From assembly GCA_025054935.1 (NCBI GenBank), contig JANWZD010000007.1:93513-157512 (forward strand): a DNA stretch of 64,000 nucleotides. Direction: 5' to 3'. Shown here piece by piece: positions 25,294-33,475 of this stretch (the stretch's first letter is position 1; every line of letters begins with the position of its first letter). Source of the DNA: Dehalococcoidia bacterium (GTDB lineage Bacteria > Chloroflexota > Dehalococcoidia > SpSt-223). Both the position numbers and the translations under genes were made by a program. The notes below the pieces were generated by a model. It worked only from the letters and a program-made list of their open reading frames with translations. It was not told where the DNA came from and made no database searches.

Positions 25294-26403
25294 TCAACTT
25301 GCGATCGGCTCGTCGGGGCGCGTTGCCCCAACAGGCGACGCCGCTATCCGCTCCAGCAGGTCGGGATTCGGGGTGATCTCCCGCAGCGCCGGCATGACAT
25401 CGGCAGCGAAACGCAGCATCGACTGACGAACGATATGGTCAGGGGTGTAGCCGAAGGTGAACCAGCACATCATGTGGCCGACGCCCAGCTCCACAAACGG
25501 CCGAATGCGCTCGATCAGCTCTTCGGCCGTGCCGGCGAACAGCCAGTTCTTGAGATAGCCTTCTTTCCGCTTCTCGAGGTCATCCCGCGAGAGGTCATCA
25601 ATGCCGGTGTTCGCTTTGGCGCTCGCGCGGAGATAGTTTTCGATCGAGGCGCCGATTGTGTCGCGCCAATCTTCGCCAGGAGCGGCCACATAGATCTGGC
25701 GGAGAAATCCGGTGTCGTGCCACGCCTTCCGGCGCTCCTGCTCTGTCAGCCCGGCCTCCCGCTGCCCTTTGACAAAATAGTGGAGGCGCGAGGCGAGGAT
25801 CGAGACATCTTGCGGACCGAGGAGGAGCGACCATCCCTGCCGGCCGACACGTTCGAGGGTCTCGGGCGTCGAGGTTCCATAGGCAATGTGCGGTCGCGGC
25901 TGCTGGACCGGCCGCGGAATGATCCGCCCCCGGACACGGCCGGAATAGTACTTCCCTTCGTATTCAAACCCTTCGGGGTCCTGCGCCCACGCCTTCTCAC
26001 AGACCGCGAGAAATTCCCGCATCCGCTCGTGGCGGACATCCGTTGTTAGGCCGTAGCCGGCGTACTCATCCGGGGAGTTGCCGGCGCCGACGCCAACGAC
26101 AAAGTTCCCCCCGGTCAGCTGGTCGATCAGGTTGCACTGGGTGACGAAGGAAATAGGATGGCGGAGCGGCACTACAGCGACAGCGAACCCGATCCGCATT
26201 CCTCGATTCCGCTGGCTGAGTGCAGCGGCAAGGGTGAGGGGGTCGGAGAAAACGTTATAGCCGGTAAATTGATGGTCCGTCAGCCAGACATCGCTAAAAC
26301 CGAGCCGCTGGGCCAAATCCACTTGCCCCAGCACCTCGTTCAGAACGCGCGTGTCGTGCTCTGGGCCGGGAACCTGAGGATTGAGATAGAAGCTGAATCG
26401 CAT
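25294..26403 (-). CDS. LLM-class flavin-dependent oxidoreductase
   Basis: A 369-residue bacterial luciferase-like (TIM-barrel) monooxygenase or F420-linked reductase. Family cues are the N-terminal LNPQ strand, the LAQRLGFSDVWLTDH segment, LTGGNFVVGVGAGN near the nucleotide phosphate site and the C-terminal GTAEELIERIRPF. These enzymes use FMN or F420 and act on ketones, alkanes or sulfonates. Start ATG 26403 has AAGGAGA. It is divergent from the ABC ATPase gene, which has its own promoter in the gap. It is one of four LLM genes in this window, so its substrate cannot be assigned. Confidence 0.87.
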   Translation of the reverse strand: MRFSFYLNPQVPGPEHDTRVLNEVLGQVDLAQRLGFSDVWLTDHQFTGYNVFSDPLTLAAALSQRNRGMRIGFAVAVVPLRHPISFVTQCNLIDQLTGGNFVVGVGAGNSPDEYAGYGLTTDVRHERMREFLAVCEKAWAQDPEGFEYEGKYYSGRVRGRIIPRPVQQPRPHIAYGTSTPETLERVGRQGWSLLLGPQDVSILASRLHYFVKGQREAGLTEQERRKAWHDTGFLRQIYVAAPGEDWRDTIGASIENYLRASAKANTGIDDLSRDDLEKRKEGYLKNWLFAGTAEELIERIRPFVELGVGHMMCWFTFGYTPDHIVRQSMLRFAADVMPALREITPNPDLLERIAASPVGATRPDEPIAS

Positions 26404-26500
26404 CGCTCTCCTTGCGCCTGCTCCACTTGCGCTTCTCTTCGCGGCGACAAGCGATTATTGCAGGTTTGGCCGCCGCTTCAAAATTGAGCTCTCGGGTTCG

Positions 26501-26530
26501 TTGTCCGGTTGCCTCGCCTCCGCCTACACT
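26501..26530 (+). promoter_or_regulatory. Candidate leaderless promoter of first ABC ATPase gene
   Basis: TTGTCC (26501-26506) and TACACT (26525-26530) are 18 bp apart; the -10 ends 6 bp before the GTG start (26537) and there is no ribosome-binding site in between. This fits leaderless initiation like that of clpS. Confidence 0.5.
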
Positions 26531-26536
26531 CCTTCC

Positions 26537-27373
26537 GTGGCGCCATATATCGTCGCCGAGGGGCTGTTCAAGATTTACCAAGTGGCCGACTTGGAGGTCG
26601 TCGCGCTCCAAGGGCTCGACCTGACGATCGAGCGCGGGGAACTGGTCGCGATCGTGGGCGCGAGCGGGAGCGGAAAGTCGACGCTGCTGAATATCCTCGG
26701 CGGGCTCGACCTCCCCTCCGCGGGCCGTGTCCTCGTCGGCGGCAAAGATCTGACCAAGCTGCCCGAGCGCGATCTCGTGCGCTACCGCCGCGAAGAAGTG
26801 GGATTTCTCTGGCAACAGCCGAGCCGCAACTTGCTGCCGTACCTGACCGCCGCCCAGAATGTCGAAGTCCCCCTGCGGCTCGCGGGGGTGAGCGCTCCAG
26901 AGCGCCGCCGCCAGCGCGACGCCCTCCTCGCCGCGGTCGGCCTCGCAGAGAAAGCCTCCCACAAGCCCGACCAGCTTTCGGGCGGCGAGCAGCAGCGCGT
27001 CGCGACAGCCGTCGCTCTCGCGCTCGACCCGCCCCTCCTCCTTGCCGACGAGCCGACCGGCGAACTGGATAGCGAGACCGCGGCCGACGTGCTCCGTCTC
27101 TTTCGCTCGCTCTGCCGCGAGCGGGGGGTCACCATTGTGCTCGTCACCCACGATCCCGACGTGGCAGCGCTCGTCGACCGAGTTGTCCGAATCCGCGACG
27201 GCCGCGTCAGCAGCGAGGCGGTGGCGGGTGCGGCTGACGAATTCGTCGTGATCGACTCCGCCGGGCGGCTCCAGCTGCCCGCCGCGCTGCGCGACCAGTA
27301 TCGCCTTGTCGGCCGGGCACGCGTCGCCGCTGCGGGAGATCACGTGGGCATCTGGCCGGTGCACCCGGCATGA
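26537..27373 (+). CDS. ABC transporter ATPase with AbrB-like C-terminal tail
   Basis: A 278-residue LolD/MacB-type ATPase. Walker A GASGSGKST (41-49), Q-loop in FLWQQP, signature LSGGEQQR (147-154), Walker B LLLADEP (168-174) and switch His205 are intact. The last ~45 residues (234-274; DEFVVIDSAGRLQLPAAL) resemble a SpoVT/AbrB-like swapped-hairpin segment. Such an extension is not part of standard lipoprotein ABC ATPases. GTG 26537 is used; a TTG further left is in frame but sits on the -35. Its stop overlaps the next ATPase gene by 4 bp. No permease gene is adjacent. Confidence 0.87.
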   Translation: MAPYIVAEGLFKIYQVADLEVVALQGLDLTIERGELVAIVGASGSGKSTLLNILGGLDLPSAGRVLVGGKDLTKLPERDLVRYRREEVGFLWQQPSRNLLPYLTAAQNVEVPLRLAGVSAPERRRQRDALLAAVGLAEKASHKPDQLSGGEQQRVATAVALALDPPLLLADEPTGELDSETAADVLRLFRSLCRERGVTIVLVTHDPDVAALVDRVVRIRDGRVSSEAVAGAADEFVVIDSAGRLQLPAALRDQYRLVGRARVAAAGDHVGIWPVHPA

Positions 27374-28041
27374 CGGTCATCCGCGCCGAAGAACTGCAGC
27401 GAACCTATCGCTCCGGCGGACGGATAGTGCGGGCGATTGACGGCGTCAGCCTTACCGTTCAGAGCGGAGAGTTGGTTGCAATCACCGGCCGTTCCGGCTC
27501 GGGCAAAACGACCCTGCTTAATCTGCTCGGCGGGCTCGACCATCCCGATTCCGGCGCCGTCTGGATTAACGGCCAGCGGATCGATACGCTCGATGATGCC
27601 GGGCTGACCCGGCTGCGGCGCGGCACCATCGGCTACGTGTTCCAGTCGTTCGGCCTGCTGCCGACCCTCTCCGCCGAAGAGAACGTCAGCCTCCCCTTGC
27701 GGATCGCCGGCGTGCCCGCCGCCGAACGCGCGCAGCGGACCGCCGCCGCGCTCGCAGAGGTGGGGCTGTCGGCGCGCGCCCGTCACCGCCCAGACGAACT
27801 GTCCGGCGGCGAGCAGCAGCGCGTTGCCATTGCGAGAGCGCTTGCCGCCCGCCCTGCGGTCATCCTCGCCGACGAGCCGACCGCCGAACTCGACTCCGCC
27901 AATGCGCGCGCTATCTTCACGCTCCTGCGCTCGATCGTCGACCGGGGCGAGGTCGCGGTTATCGTCGCGACCCATGACCGCACGCTGCTCGACGTGGCCA
28001 CGTGCATCCACGAACTGCGCGATGGGCGCTTAGTACGCTGA
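27370..28041 (+). CDS. ABC transporter ATPase (LolD/MacB type)
   Basis: A 223-residue ATPase with full motif set: Walker A GRSGSGKT (40-47), LSGGEQQR, Walker B VILADEP and H-loop in VATHDRT. It resembles the preceding ATPase and shares the LolD/MacB-type signature, but lacks the C-terminal extension. It overlaps the first gene with ATGA. The two ATPases, if a heterodimer, need permeases that are not in this window, so either they are encoded elsewhere or this is a regulatory pair. The following gene is galK after a 105-bp gap. Confidence 0.87.
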   Translation: MTVIRAEELQRTYRSGGRIVRAIDGVSLTVQSGELVAITGRSGSGKTTLLNLLGGLDHPDSGAVWINGQRIDTLDDAGLTRLRRGTIGYVFQSFGLLPTLSAEENVSLPLRIAGVPAAERAQRTAAALAEVGLSARARHRPDELSGGEQQRVAIARALAARPAVILADEPTAELDSANARAIFTLLRSIVDRGEVAVIVATHDRTLLDVATCIHELRDGRLVR

Positions 28042-28146
28042 ACTGCGAGGAGGAGCGCCGCGCACGCCGCTCTGGCACTGCTCAAAGCCGCCACCGCGCA
28101 GCGGCGCCCGACTTCAGCGTACGATGGAATCGGACGGGAGAAGAGA

Positions 28147-29394
28147 ATGATGGAGAGAAAGCGGCTCGATTGGCTTCTCGCCGAGACGGTCGCGCGCTTT
28201 GGAGCGGCCGGCGGGCTCTACCGGGCGCCGGGCCGGGTCAACCTGATCGGCGACCACACCGATTACCAAGATGGTGTCGTCCTGCCTATCGCCATTGACC
28301 GCGATATCTGGTGTGCGGCGACGCGACGGGGCGATCGTCTTCTCCAGTTCGTCAGCCTCGACCTCGGCGAGAGCGCGCGCGTCCCGCTCGACGATCTGCG
28401 GCCCGAGGCGCTTCCTCACTGGGCCCGCTATCCCGCCGGCGTCGCTTGGGCGCTCCAGCACGAGGGCCACGCTCTGAGCGGAGCCGACCTTCTTTTCCAG
28501 AGTACGCTGCCGATCGGCGCCGGGCTCAGTTCATCCGCGGCGCTGGAGCTGGCAAGCGCGCTGGCGCTGGAGTTTGGAAGCGGCTTCACCGTTGCGCCAA
28601 AGAACAATGCGCTGCTCTGCCGGCGTGCCGAGAATGAGTTTGTCGGGGTGCCGTGCGGGATCATGGATCAATACGTCGGCGCGCTCGGGGTCGCCGGGCA
28701 TGCGCTGCTCATCGACTGCCGCCACCTGACCCATCGCCCTGTTCCGATCCCAGCGGATGCTGCCATTGTTGTCCTCGAGTCGGGGGTCCGGCACCACCTC
28801 GCCGCCTCAGCGTACCATCAGCGCCGAGCAGAGACTGAGCAGGCGGTCACGCTGCTCCGTCAGCGCCATCCTGAAGTCCGCGCGCTGCGCGATGTCACCC
28901 AACCGATGCTGACTGCGGCAGCCGCCGCGCTGCCGCCGGTCATCCAGAAGCGGGCTCGCCACGTCGTCAGCGAGAACGCCCGCGTTTTCGCCGCCGCAGA
29001 CGCCCTCGAAGCCGGCGACCTGATCCGCTTCGGCGAACTGATGAACCAGTCGCACCAGAGCCTCCGCGACGACTTCGAGGTGTCGACCCCCGAAATCGAC
29101 CTGCTCGTCGAAGCGGCGCGCGCTGCTGGCGCGCTCGGCGCCCGGATCACCGGGGGCGGCTTTGGAGGCGCCGCCGTCGCCCTCGTGCGCGGTGTCCCTA
29201 TCGACCAGTTCTGCGCGCACGTGACATCCGCCTACCGCCACGCCACTGGGCGCGCGGCGACGGTGTTCGTCGTGCGTCCAGCCGCGGGAGCAGGTCCCCT
29301 CGTTCTCGAGGAAAGAGGCGACCGCGTTCGGACCCGCACCTACCGCCTTCCCGATGGCCGCTTCTTCGTCGACTACCGGTTTGACCATGACTGA
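28147..29394 (+). CDS. galK: Galactokinase
   Basis: Catalyses ATP-dependent phosphorylation of galactose in the Leloir pathway. The GHMP motifs are complete: GRVNLIGDHTDY (29-40) at the sugar-binding site, GAGLSSSAA (124-132) phosphate loop and a C-terminal GGGFGGAAV. The protein is 415 residues, slightly longer than usual owing to a charged C-terminal tail. Start ATG 28147 has a GGGAGAAG site. galT overlaps by 8 bp, and these two alone form the operon; galE is not present here. Confidence 0.95.
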   Translation: MMERKRLDWLLAETVARFGAAGGLYRAPGRVNLIGDHTDYQDGVVLPIAIDRDIWCAATRRGDRLLQFVSLDLGESARVPLDDLRPEALPHWARYPAGVAWALQHEGHALSGADLLFQSTLPIGAGLSSSAALELASALALEFGSGFTVAPKNNALLCRRAENEFVGVPCGIMDQYVGALGVAGHALLIDCRHLTHRPVPIPADAAIVVLESGVRHHLAASAYHQRRAETEQAVTLLRQRHPEVRALRDVTQPMLTAAAAALPPVIQKRARHVVSENARVFAAADALEAGDLIRFGELMNQSHQSLRDDFEVSTPEIDLLVEAARAAGALGARITGGGFGGAAVALVRGVPIDQFCAHVTSAYRHATGRAATVFVVRPAAGAGPLVLEERGDRVRTRTYRLPDGRFFVDYRFDHD

Positions 29395-30370
29395 GCTCCG
29401 CTGGGACCCCCTTCGCGGCGAATGGATCGCAGCAGCGGCCGAGCGCCAAGAACGGACCTTCCTGCCGCCGCGCGAGCACTGCCCCTTCTGCCCAACAACA
29501 GCGGGCGGGCCGCTGACCGAAGCGCCCGCTCCCTATGAGATTGCAGTTCTGCAAAATCGCTTCCCCGCGCTCCAGCCCGAGCCGCCCCCGCCACGCGTCG
29601 AAGGAACCGACCTCTGGCCCGTTCGCCCCGGCTTGGGGGTCTGCGAAGTCGTCCTCTATACGCCGGTTCACGACTCCGCCTTGTCGCTGCTGCCCGTAGA
29701 GCACCTCGAACGGCTGGTGCGGGTCTGGCGCGACCGCTATCGCGTGCTCGGCGAGCGGCCGGAGATCGCATATGTCTACATCTTCGAAAACCGCGGAGAG
29801 GCCGTCGGCGTCACCCTCCACCATCCGCACGGCCAGATCTACGCGATGCCGTTCGTGCCGCCTATTCCCGCGCGCGAACTGGAGTCGGGTCGCCAGTACC
29901 GCGCGCGCACCGGCCGCTGCCTTCTCTGCGACCTCGCCGCAGCTGAGCAGCGCTTCGGGCGGCGGCTTGTCCTCGCGAACGCGCGGTTCGTCGTCTACTG
30001 CCCCTTCGGCTCCCGGTTCCCGTACGAGGCGCACGTGACGCCGCTCCAGCACCTGCCGAGCCTCCTTGCCTTCGACGAGGAAGACTGCCGCCAGTTCGCT
30101 GCCGCGCTCGGCGCGCTGCTCCGCGCGTACGACCGCCTTTGGAACCGACCGATGCCCTACATGCTTGTCATGCACCAAGCGCCGACCGACGGCGGAGCGT
30201 GGCCCGAGGCGCACTTCCATACGGAGCTCTACCCCCTCGCGCGTTCGCCGGAAAAGCTGAAATACCTCGCCGGCTCAGAAAGCGGCGCCGGCCTCTTCGT
30301 GACCGATATCCTGCCCGAGAGTGCTGCGCCCGCCCTGCGCTCTGCGCTCGACCCCAGCTTTCCTGCCTGA
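29387..30370 (+). CDS. galT: Galactose-1-phosphate uridylyltransferase
   Basis: Transfers UMP between UDP-glucose and galactose-1-phosphate. Length 327 residues is typical for a class I GalT. The catalytic HHPHGQ (145-150; nucleophile His148 in the HPH motif) is intact. A CPFC zinc site is at 32-35, and a second ligand-like HFHTE segment is near residue 280. It overlaps galK by 8 bp. The same two-gene order is common in bacteria. Two copies of a 28-bp direct repeat lie after the stop. Confidence 0.95.
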   Translation: MTELRWDPLRGEWIAAAAERQERTFLPPREHCPFCPTTAGGPLTEAPAPYEIAVLQNRFPALQPEPPPPRVEGTDLWPVRPGLGVCEVVLYTPVHDSALSLLPVEHLERLVRVWRDRYRVLGERPEIAYVYIFENRGEAVGVTLHHPHGQIYAMPFVPPIPARELESGRQYRARTGRCLLCDLAAAEQRFGRRLVLANARFVVYCPFGSRFPYEAHVTPLQHLPSLLAFDEEDCRQFAAALGALLRAYDRLWNRPMPYMLVMHQAPTDGGAWPEAHFHTELYPLARSPEKLKYLAGSESGAGLFVTDILPESAAPALRSALDPSFPA

Positions 30371-30393
30371 CCCGCGTCGCGCCATGCCCCAAG

Positions 30394-30482
30394 CGGCCAG
30401 CCACGACCGCGCAGAGCGCAGTGGACAGCGCTGCCCCTGACCGGAGGTCGCGCCCGGCCAGCCACGACCGCGCAGAGCGCAG
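30394..30482. repeat. 28-bp direct repeat, two copies
   Basis: The same 28-bp sequence, opening CGGCCAGCCACGACC, occurs at 30394-30421 and 30455-30482, separated by 33 bp. It lies in the convergent gap between galT and the alpha/beta hydrolase gene, and was not noticed elsewhere in the window. No cas gene is close. It may be a remnant duplication or a small binding-site pair. Confidence 0.8.
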
Positions 30483-30493
30483 GCCGGCGGCGC

Positions 30494-31315
30494 TCAGCCG
30501 ACAAACGCCACGATCGCCTCGGCCGTGCGGCGCGGCTGCTCCTGCTGCGGGAAGCGGCCCGCCCCGGGAATGCGGACACTGCTCCCATGCCGCAGCGCAG
30601 CGAGAGACGGCGCTTCAAACCGGTCGATGAGGGTGTCACGTTCGCCGTATACGAGCAAGGTCGGGACGCCGACCCTCGGCAGCAGCGCCGGGAAATCGGC
30701 CAAACCTACTCCTCGCTCGCTCTTCGCCACCCAGCGGCCGGCAACAGCCCGGCTCGCGTTCATCTCCTCCGCGATCCGGATATCGTGCGTGCCGGAGATC
30801 TGGGCGATGCGCGCAGCATCGCGCGGCAGGGGCAAGCCGTCCGCATCGTAGAAGCCGCTCTGGCGGCTTGCCGCTTCGATCGCTTCCCGGCTCGCTGCCG
30901 GCCCGAGCGCGCAGCTGATCAGGACGAGCTTGCGGACAAGGTCCGGCCGGTCAACTGCCACCTGAACCGCGACGCAGCCTCCGAGCGAATTGCCGACAAT
31001 GGCAGCGCGAGCGATGCCGAGAGAGTCGAGCGCTTCCTCCACAGCGCTCGCGCCGCTCTCGATCGGAAATTCCCACCCCGCCGGCTCCTCGAACAGCGAC
31101 GACCCATGACCCGGGAGATCCAAAGCGACCACCCGATAGCGGTCGGCCAGCTCAGCGGCAAGGGCACGCCAATCTTGCAGCCACCCACCCAGCTTGTGGA
31201 GGAGCACCACCGGCGGTCCGTTGCCGCACGCTGCGTAGGCGATCACTCCTCCCGTGACCGGCACTGCACCGAGCGCAGTCCAAGGGCCGCCAAGGGCGCG
31301 CTCCTCCTCACGCAT
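30494..31315 (-). CDS. Alpha/beta hydrolase fold protein, catalytic His replaced
   Basis: A 273-residue alpha/beta hydrolase-like protein. The nucleophile elbow GNSLGG (108-113; Ser110) is intact. At the place of the catalytic His, where the family has GxGHxPxxE, this protein has GAGRFPQQE with Arg254, so the triad is incomplete. It could be a lyase, a non-hydrolytic binder or use another residue. ATG 31315 sits behind GGAGGGCAGGA and overlaps the preceding PPOX gene by 8 bp, indicating coupled translation. Role unknown. Confidence 0.8.
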   Translation of the reverse strand: MREEERALGGPWTALGAVPVTGGVIAYAACGNGPPVVLLHKLGGWLQDWRALAAELADRYRVVALDLPGHGSSLFEEPAGWEFPIESGASAVEEALDSLGIARAAIVGNSLGGCVAVQVAVDRPDLVRKLVLISCALGPAASREAIEAASRQSGFYDADGLPLPRDAARIAQISGTHDIRIAEEMNASRAVAGRWVAKSERGVGLADFPALLPRVGVPTLLVYGERDTLIDRFEAPSLAALRHGSSVRIPGAGRFPQQEQPRRTAEAIVAFVG

Positions 31316-31817
31316 TCCTGCCCTCCGCTCCGGTGCGGATTGCGGCAAATTCCCCGCGCCGCATAATGACAGGCGTGTTGCCCGCTTCCTCACCGAGAAA
31401 CCCTTCCGCGCGCAGATAGTCGGGTTCGAAGCGCATCACGACGCGCTGCCAGTCCCGCTGGGGGACCGAAAAGCCAAGCGCGCGCGAGCGCCGCTCCATG
31501 AACTCCGCAACTGCGCCTTCATCCTCAATCAGGGTGACGGTGCCGCGCATCCAGACGTTTTTGCGCCGCCGCGCCGGCTGATCCTCGACCCAGAGATACT
31601 GGCCACGAGGGTCGCGCCGAAGATGCTTCAGCTTGAGCGACTGCGCCTGCGAAACGGTCCAGACCGTCCACCCCTCAATGAACGTGCTGACCTGGCGGAT
31701 CGAAGGATTTCCCCGCCGGTCGAGCGAGATGAAAAAGGCATTGCGTCCTTGCTGGGGCTCCGCGCCGATGAAGGCGCGGATCGCGGCGATCGCCGCCTCC
31801 CGGGCAACTGCGCTCAT
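31308..31817 (-). CDS. Pyridoxamine 5'-phosphate oxidase-family (split-barrel) flavoprotein
   Basis: A 169-residue split-barrel protein of the PNPOx-like superfamily (FMN or F420 binding; TIGR03618-like group). The N-terminal FISLDRRGNPSIRQVS strand pair and a KLKHLRRDPRGQYLWV region at the phosphate-binding side fit. It may be an F420-dependent reductase or heme/flavin utilisation protein, and the exact subgroup is uncertain. ATG 31817 is chosen over a GTG three bases upstream because of GGAGGA spacing. Its stop overlaps the following alpha/beta hydrolase-like gene. Confidence 0.8.
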   Translation of the reverse strand: MSAVAREAAIAAIRAFIGAEPQQGRNAFFISLDRRGNPSIRQVSTFIEGWTVWTVSQAQSLKLKHLRRDPRGQYLWVEDQPARRRKNVWMRGTVTLIEDEGAVAEFMERRSRALGFSVPQRDWQRVVMRFEPDYLRAEGFLGEEAGNTPVIMRRGEFAAIRTGAEGRNA

Positions 31818-31877
31818 CACTCCTCCACGGCCGCTGGCTGCGGCACCGCATTTTCCGCGATCGCAGCGCGGCCCCGC

Positions 31878-32870
31878 TCAGGCATTGACATCGATAACAA
31901 TCCGCCCGCGCACGCGCCCCTCGACAATCTCGTGCGCGAGCTGAGGCAGCTCTGAGAGCGGCGCGACCCGAGTTATCGAGCGCACAAGGTCGGCCGGCAC
32001 CGCCGCCAGTAGGGCAAAGGCTCGCTCACGGCGCGGCATCGGGCAGTTCACGGAGTCGATGCCGAGCAAATTGACCGCACGCAGGATGAACGGGTAGACC
32101 GTTGTCGGCACCTCTGCGCCGGCCGCATTGCCGCAGGCGGCCACACTCGCGCCATACGCCATCTGCCGGAGCAGATTGCCCAAGATGACGCCGCCGACCG
32201 TGTCAACCGCTCCTCCCCAGCGAGCGCTCTCGAGCGGCCGGCTTGAGGGGGTGGAGAGCGAGGCGCGGTCGAGAATGTCACTCGCGCCGAGAGCGCGCAA
32301 GTACGCTGCTTCGTGCGTCCGTCCTGTCACTGCCATCACGCGAACGCCCCGTTGCGCCAACAGCGCAACCGCGATCGAACCGACCCCGCCTGCGGCGCCA
32401 GTGACGACGGTCTCCCGTCCCTCGACGGGCGCATCGTGCGCCTCGAGCGCCAGCACGCAGAGTGCCGCCGTCAGCCCGGCGGTGCCGAACGCCATCGCCG
32501 TCTCGAGAGACATCCCTGCCGGCAGACGCATCAGCCAGTCGCTCTTCAGCCGCGCGTATTGCGCGAACCCGCCCCAGTGGCGCTCGCCGATCCCCCAGCC
32601 GGTAGCAATCACCTCGTCACCCGGCTGGAAGCGAGGAGAGTCCGAGGCGACCACCACGCCCGCGACATCGATCCCCGGGACAAAGGGAAAGGCGCGGAGA
32701 ATGGGGCCTCGGTTGGTAATCGCGAGGCCGTCTTTGTAATTCAAGCTGGAATATACGACGCGGATGAGCACATCCCCCTCGGGGAGCGCATCGAGAGACA
32801 ACTTCCGAAACTCCGCGCGGTAGTTTCCGTCCGCCTGGTCAACAACAAGAGCGCGAAACGGCTCGCTCAT
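31878..32870 (-). CDS. YhdH/AcuI-type NADPH:quinone/acrylyl-CoA reductase
   Basis: A 330-residue medium-chain dehydrogenase of the zinc-free YhdH/YhfP (AcuI) group. Features include SSLNYKDGLAIT near residue 50, the nucleotide-binding TGAAGGVGS and the absence of the zinc-binding cysteines of alcohol dehydrogenases. AcuI reduces acryloyl-CoA; other members reduce quinones or enones. ATG 32870 follows AAGGAAGGA. It is divergent from the ABM-domain gene, with an AT-rich segment between. Substrate remains an inference. Confidence 0.88.
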   Translation of the reverse strand: MSEPFRALVVDQADGNYRAEFRKLSLDALPEGDVLIRVVYSSLNYKDGLAITNRGPILRAFPFVPGIDVAGVVVASDSPRFQPGDEVIATGWGIGERHWGGFAQYARLKSDWLMRLPAGMSLETAMAFGTAGLTAALCVLALEAHDAPVEGRETVVTGAAGGVGSIAVALLAQRGVRVMAVTGRTHEAAYLRALGASDILDRASLSTPSSRPLESARWGGAVDTVGGVILGNLLRQMAYGASVAACGNAAGAEVPTTVYPFILRAVNLLGIDSVNCPMPRRERAFALLAAVPADLVRSITRVAPLSELPQLAHEIVEGRVRGRIVIDVNA

Positions 32871-33115
32871 CGTCGTTCCTTCCTTGCCCATGGGTCGGGC
32901 TCACTGGAGCGTGGACTGCGTGGGGATAATAAAGAGCAGACGGCGACGACGGCCGCTCAGCGCGACACGCTCGCGGAAGAGGGAAGAGAGTTCTCTCCCT
33001 GCACTTTTCCCGCCTGCCCCGTAGCCGCGGCGACCGTCGAGCGACCCGAGAACACGACGGCAAGTACAATCTCCAGCACGCTATGCCGAGCAGCAGCAGC
33101 GAAGAGGAGAGGCCT

Positions 33116-33475
33116 ATGCACATCATCACGGTTGAATTCATCGCCAACACTGAGGACGAGGAGAAGGTGCGAGAGGCGCATCGTCCTGTGTTCGAAGCAT
33201 TCATGGCGCACGAGGCCTGCCTCGGCGCGCAGCTGCTTCGCTCAAAGAGCCGCAAGGAACCGCTCCGCTATCTCGTGCAGACGTGCTGGCGCAGCAAGGA
33301 AGAAGCGATCGCGGTCTCCTCCAAGCCCGAGGTGATGGCCGCCCACGACAAGATCTACGAGGTGCAGACCCGCGATCAGAAGATGAGCGTTTGGGGGCCG
33401 GTGAGCCAGTATGGGATCTTCGCGGGCGAAGATATCCGATCGCGGCTGCGGCCGACAGAGGCTTCTCATGGCTGA
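33116..33475 (+). CDS. Antibiotic-biosynthesis-monooxygenase (ABM)-like small protein
   Basis: A 119-residue ferredoxin-like fold protein of the ABM/YgiN type. The first strand is MHIITVEFIAN and the typical helix (REAHRPVFEAF) is followed by strands with LRYLVQTCW. These are cofactor-free oxygenases or dimeric stress proteins. ATG 33116 follows GAGGAGAGG. It overlaps the next (beta-propeller) gene by 8 bp. No catalytic assignment possible. Confidence 0.7.
   Translation: MHIITVEFIANTEDEEKVREAHRPVFEAFMAHEACLGAQLLRSKSRKEPLRYLVQTCWRSKEEAIAVSSKPEVMAAHDKIYEVQTRDQKMSVWGPVSQYGIFAGEDIRSRLRPTEASHG

Noticed and set aside
30394..30482. CRISPR array (28-bp repeats, 33-bp spacer)
   Set aside because: Only two repeats, no cas genes in the window, and no palindromic repeat core; kept as a direct repeat.
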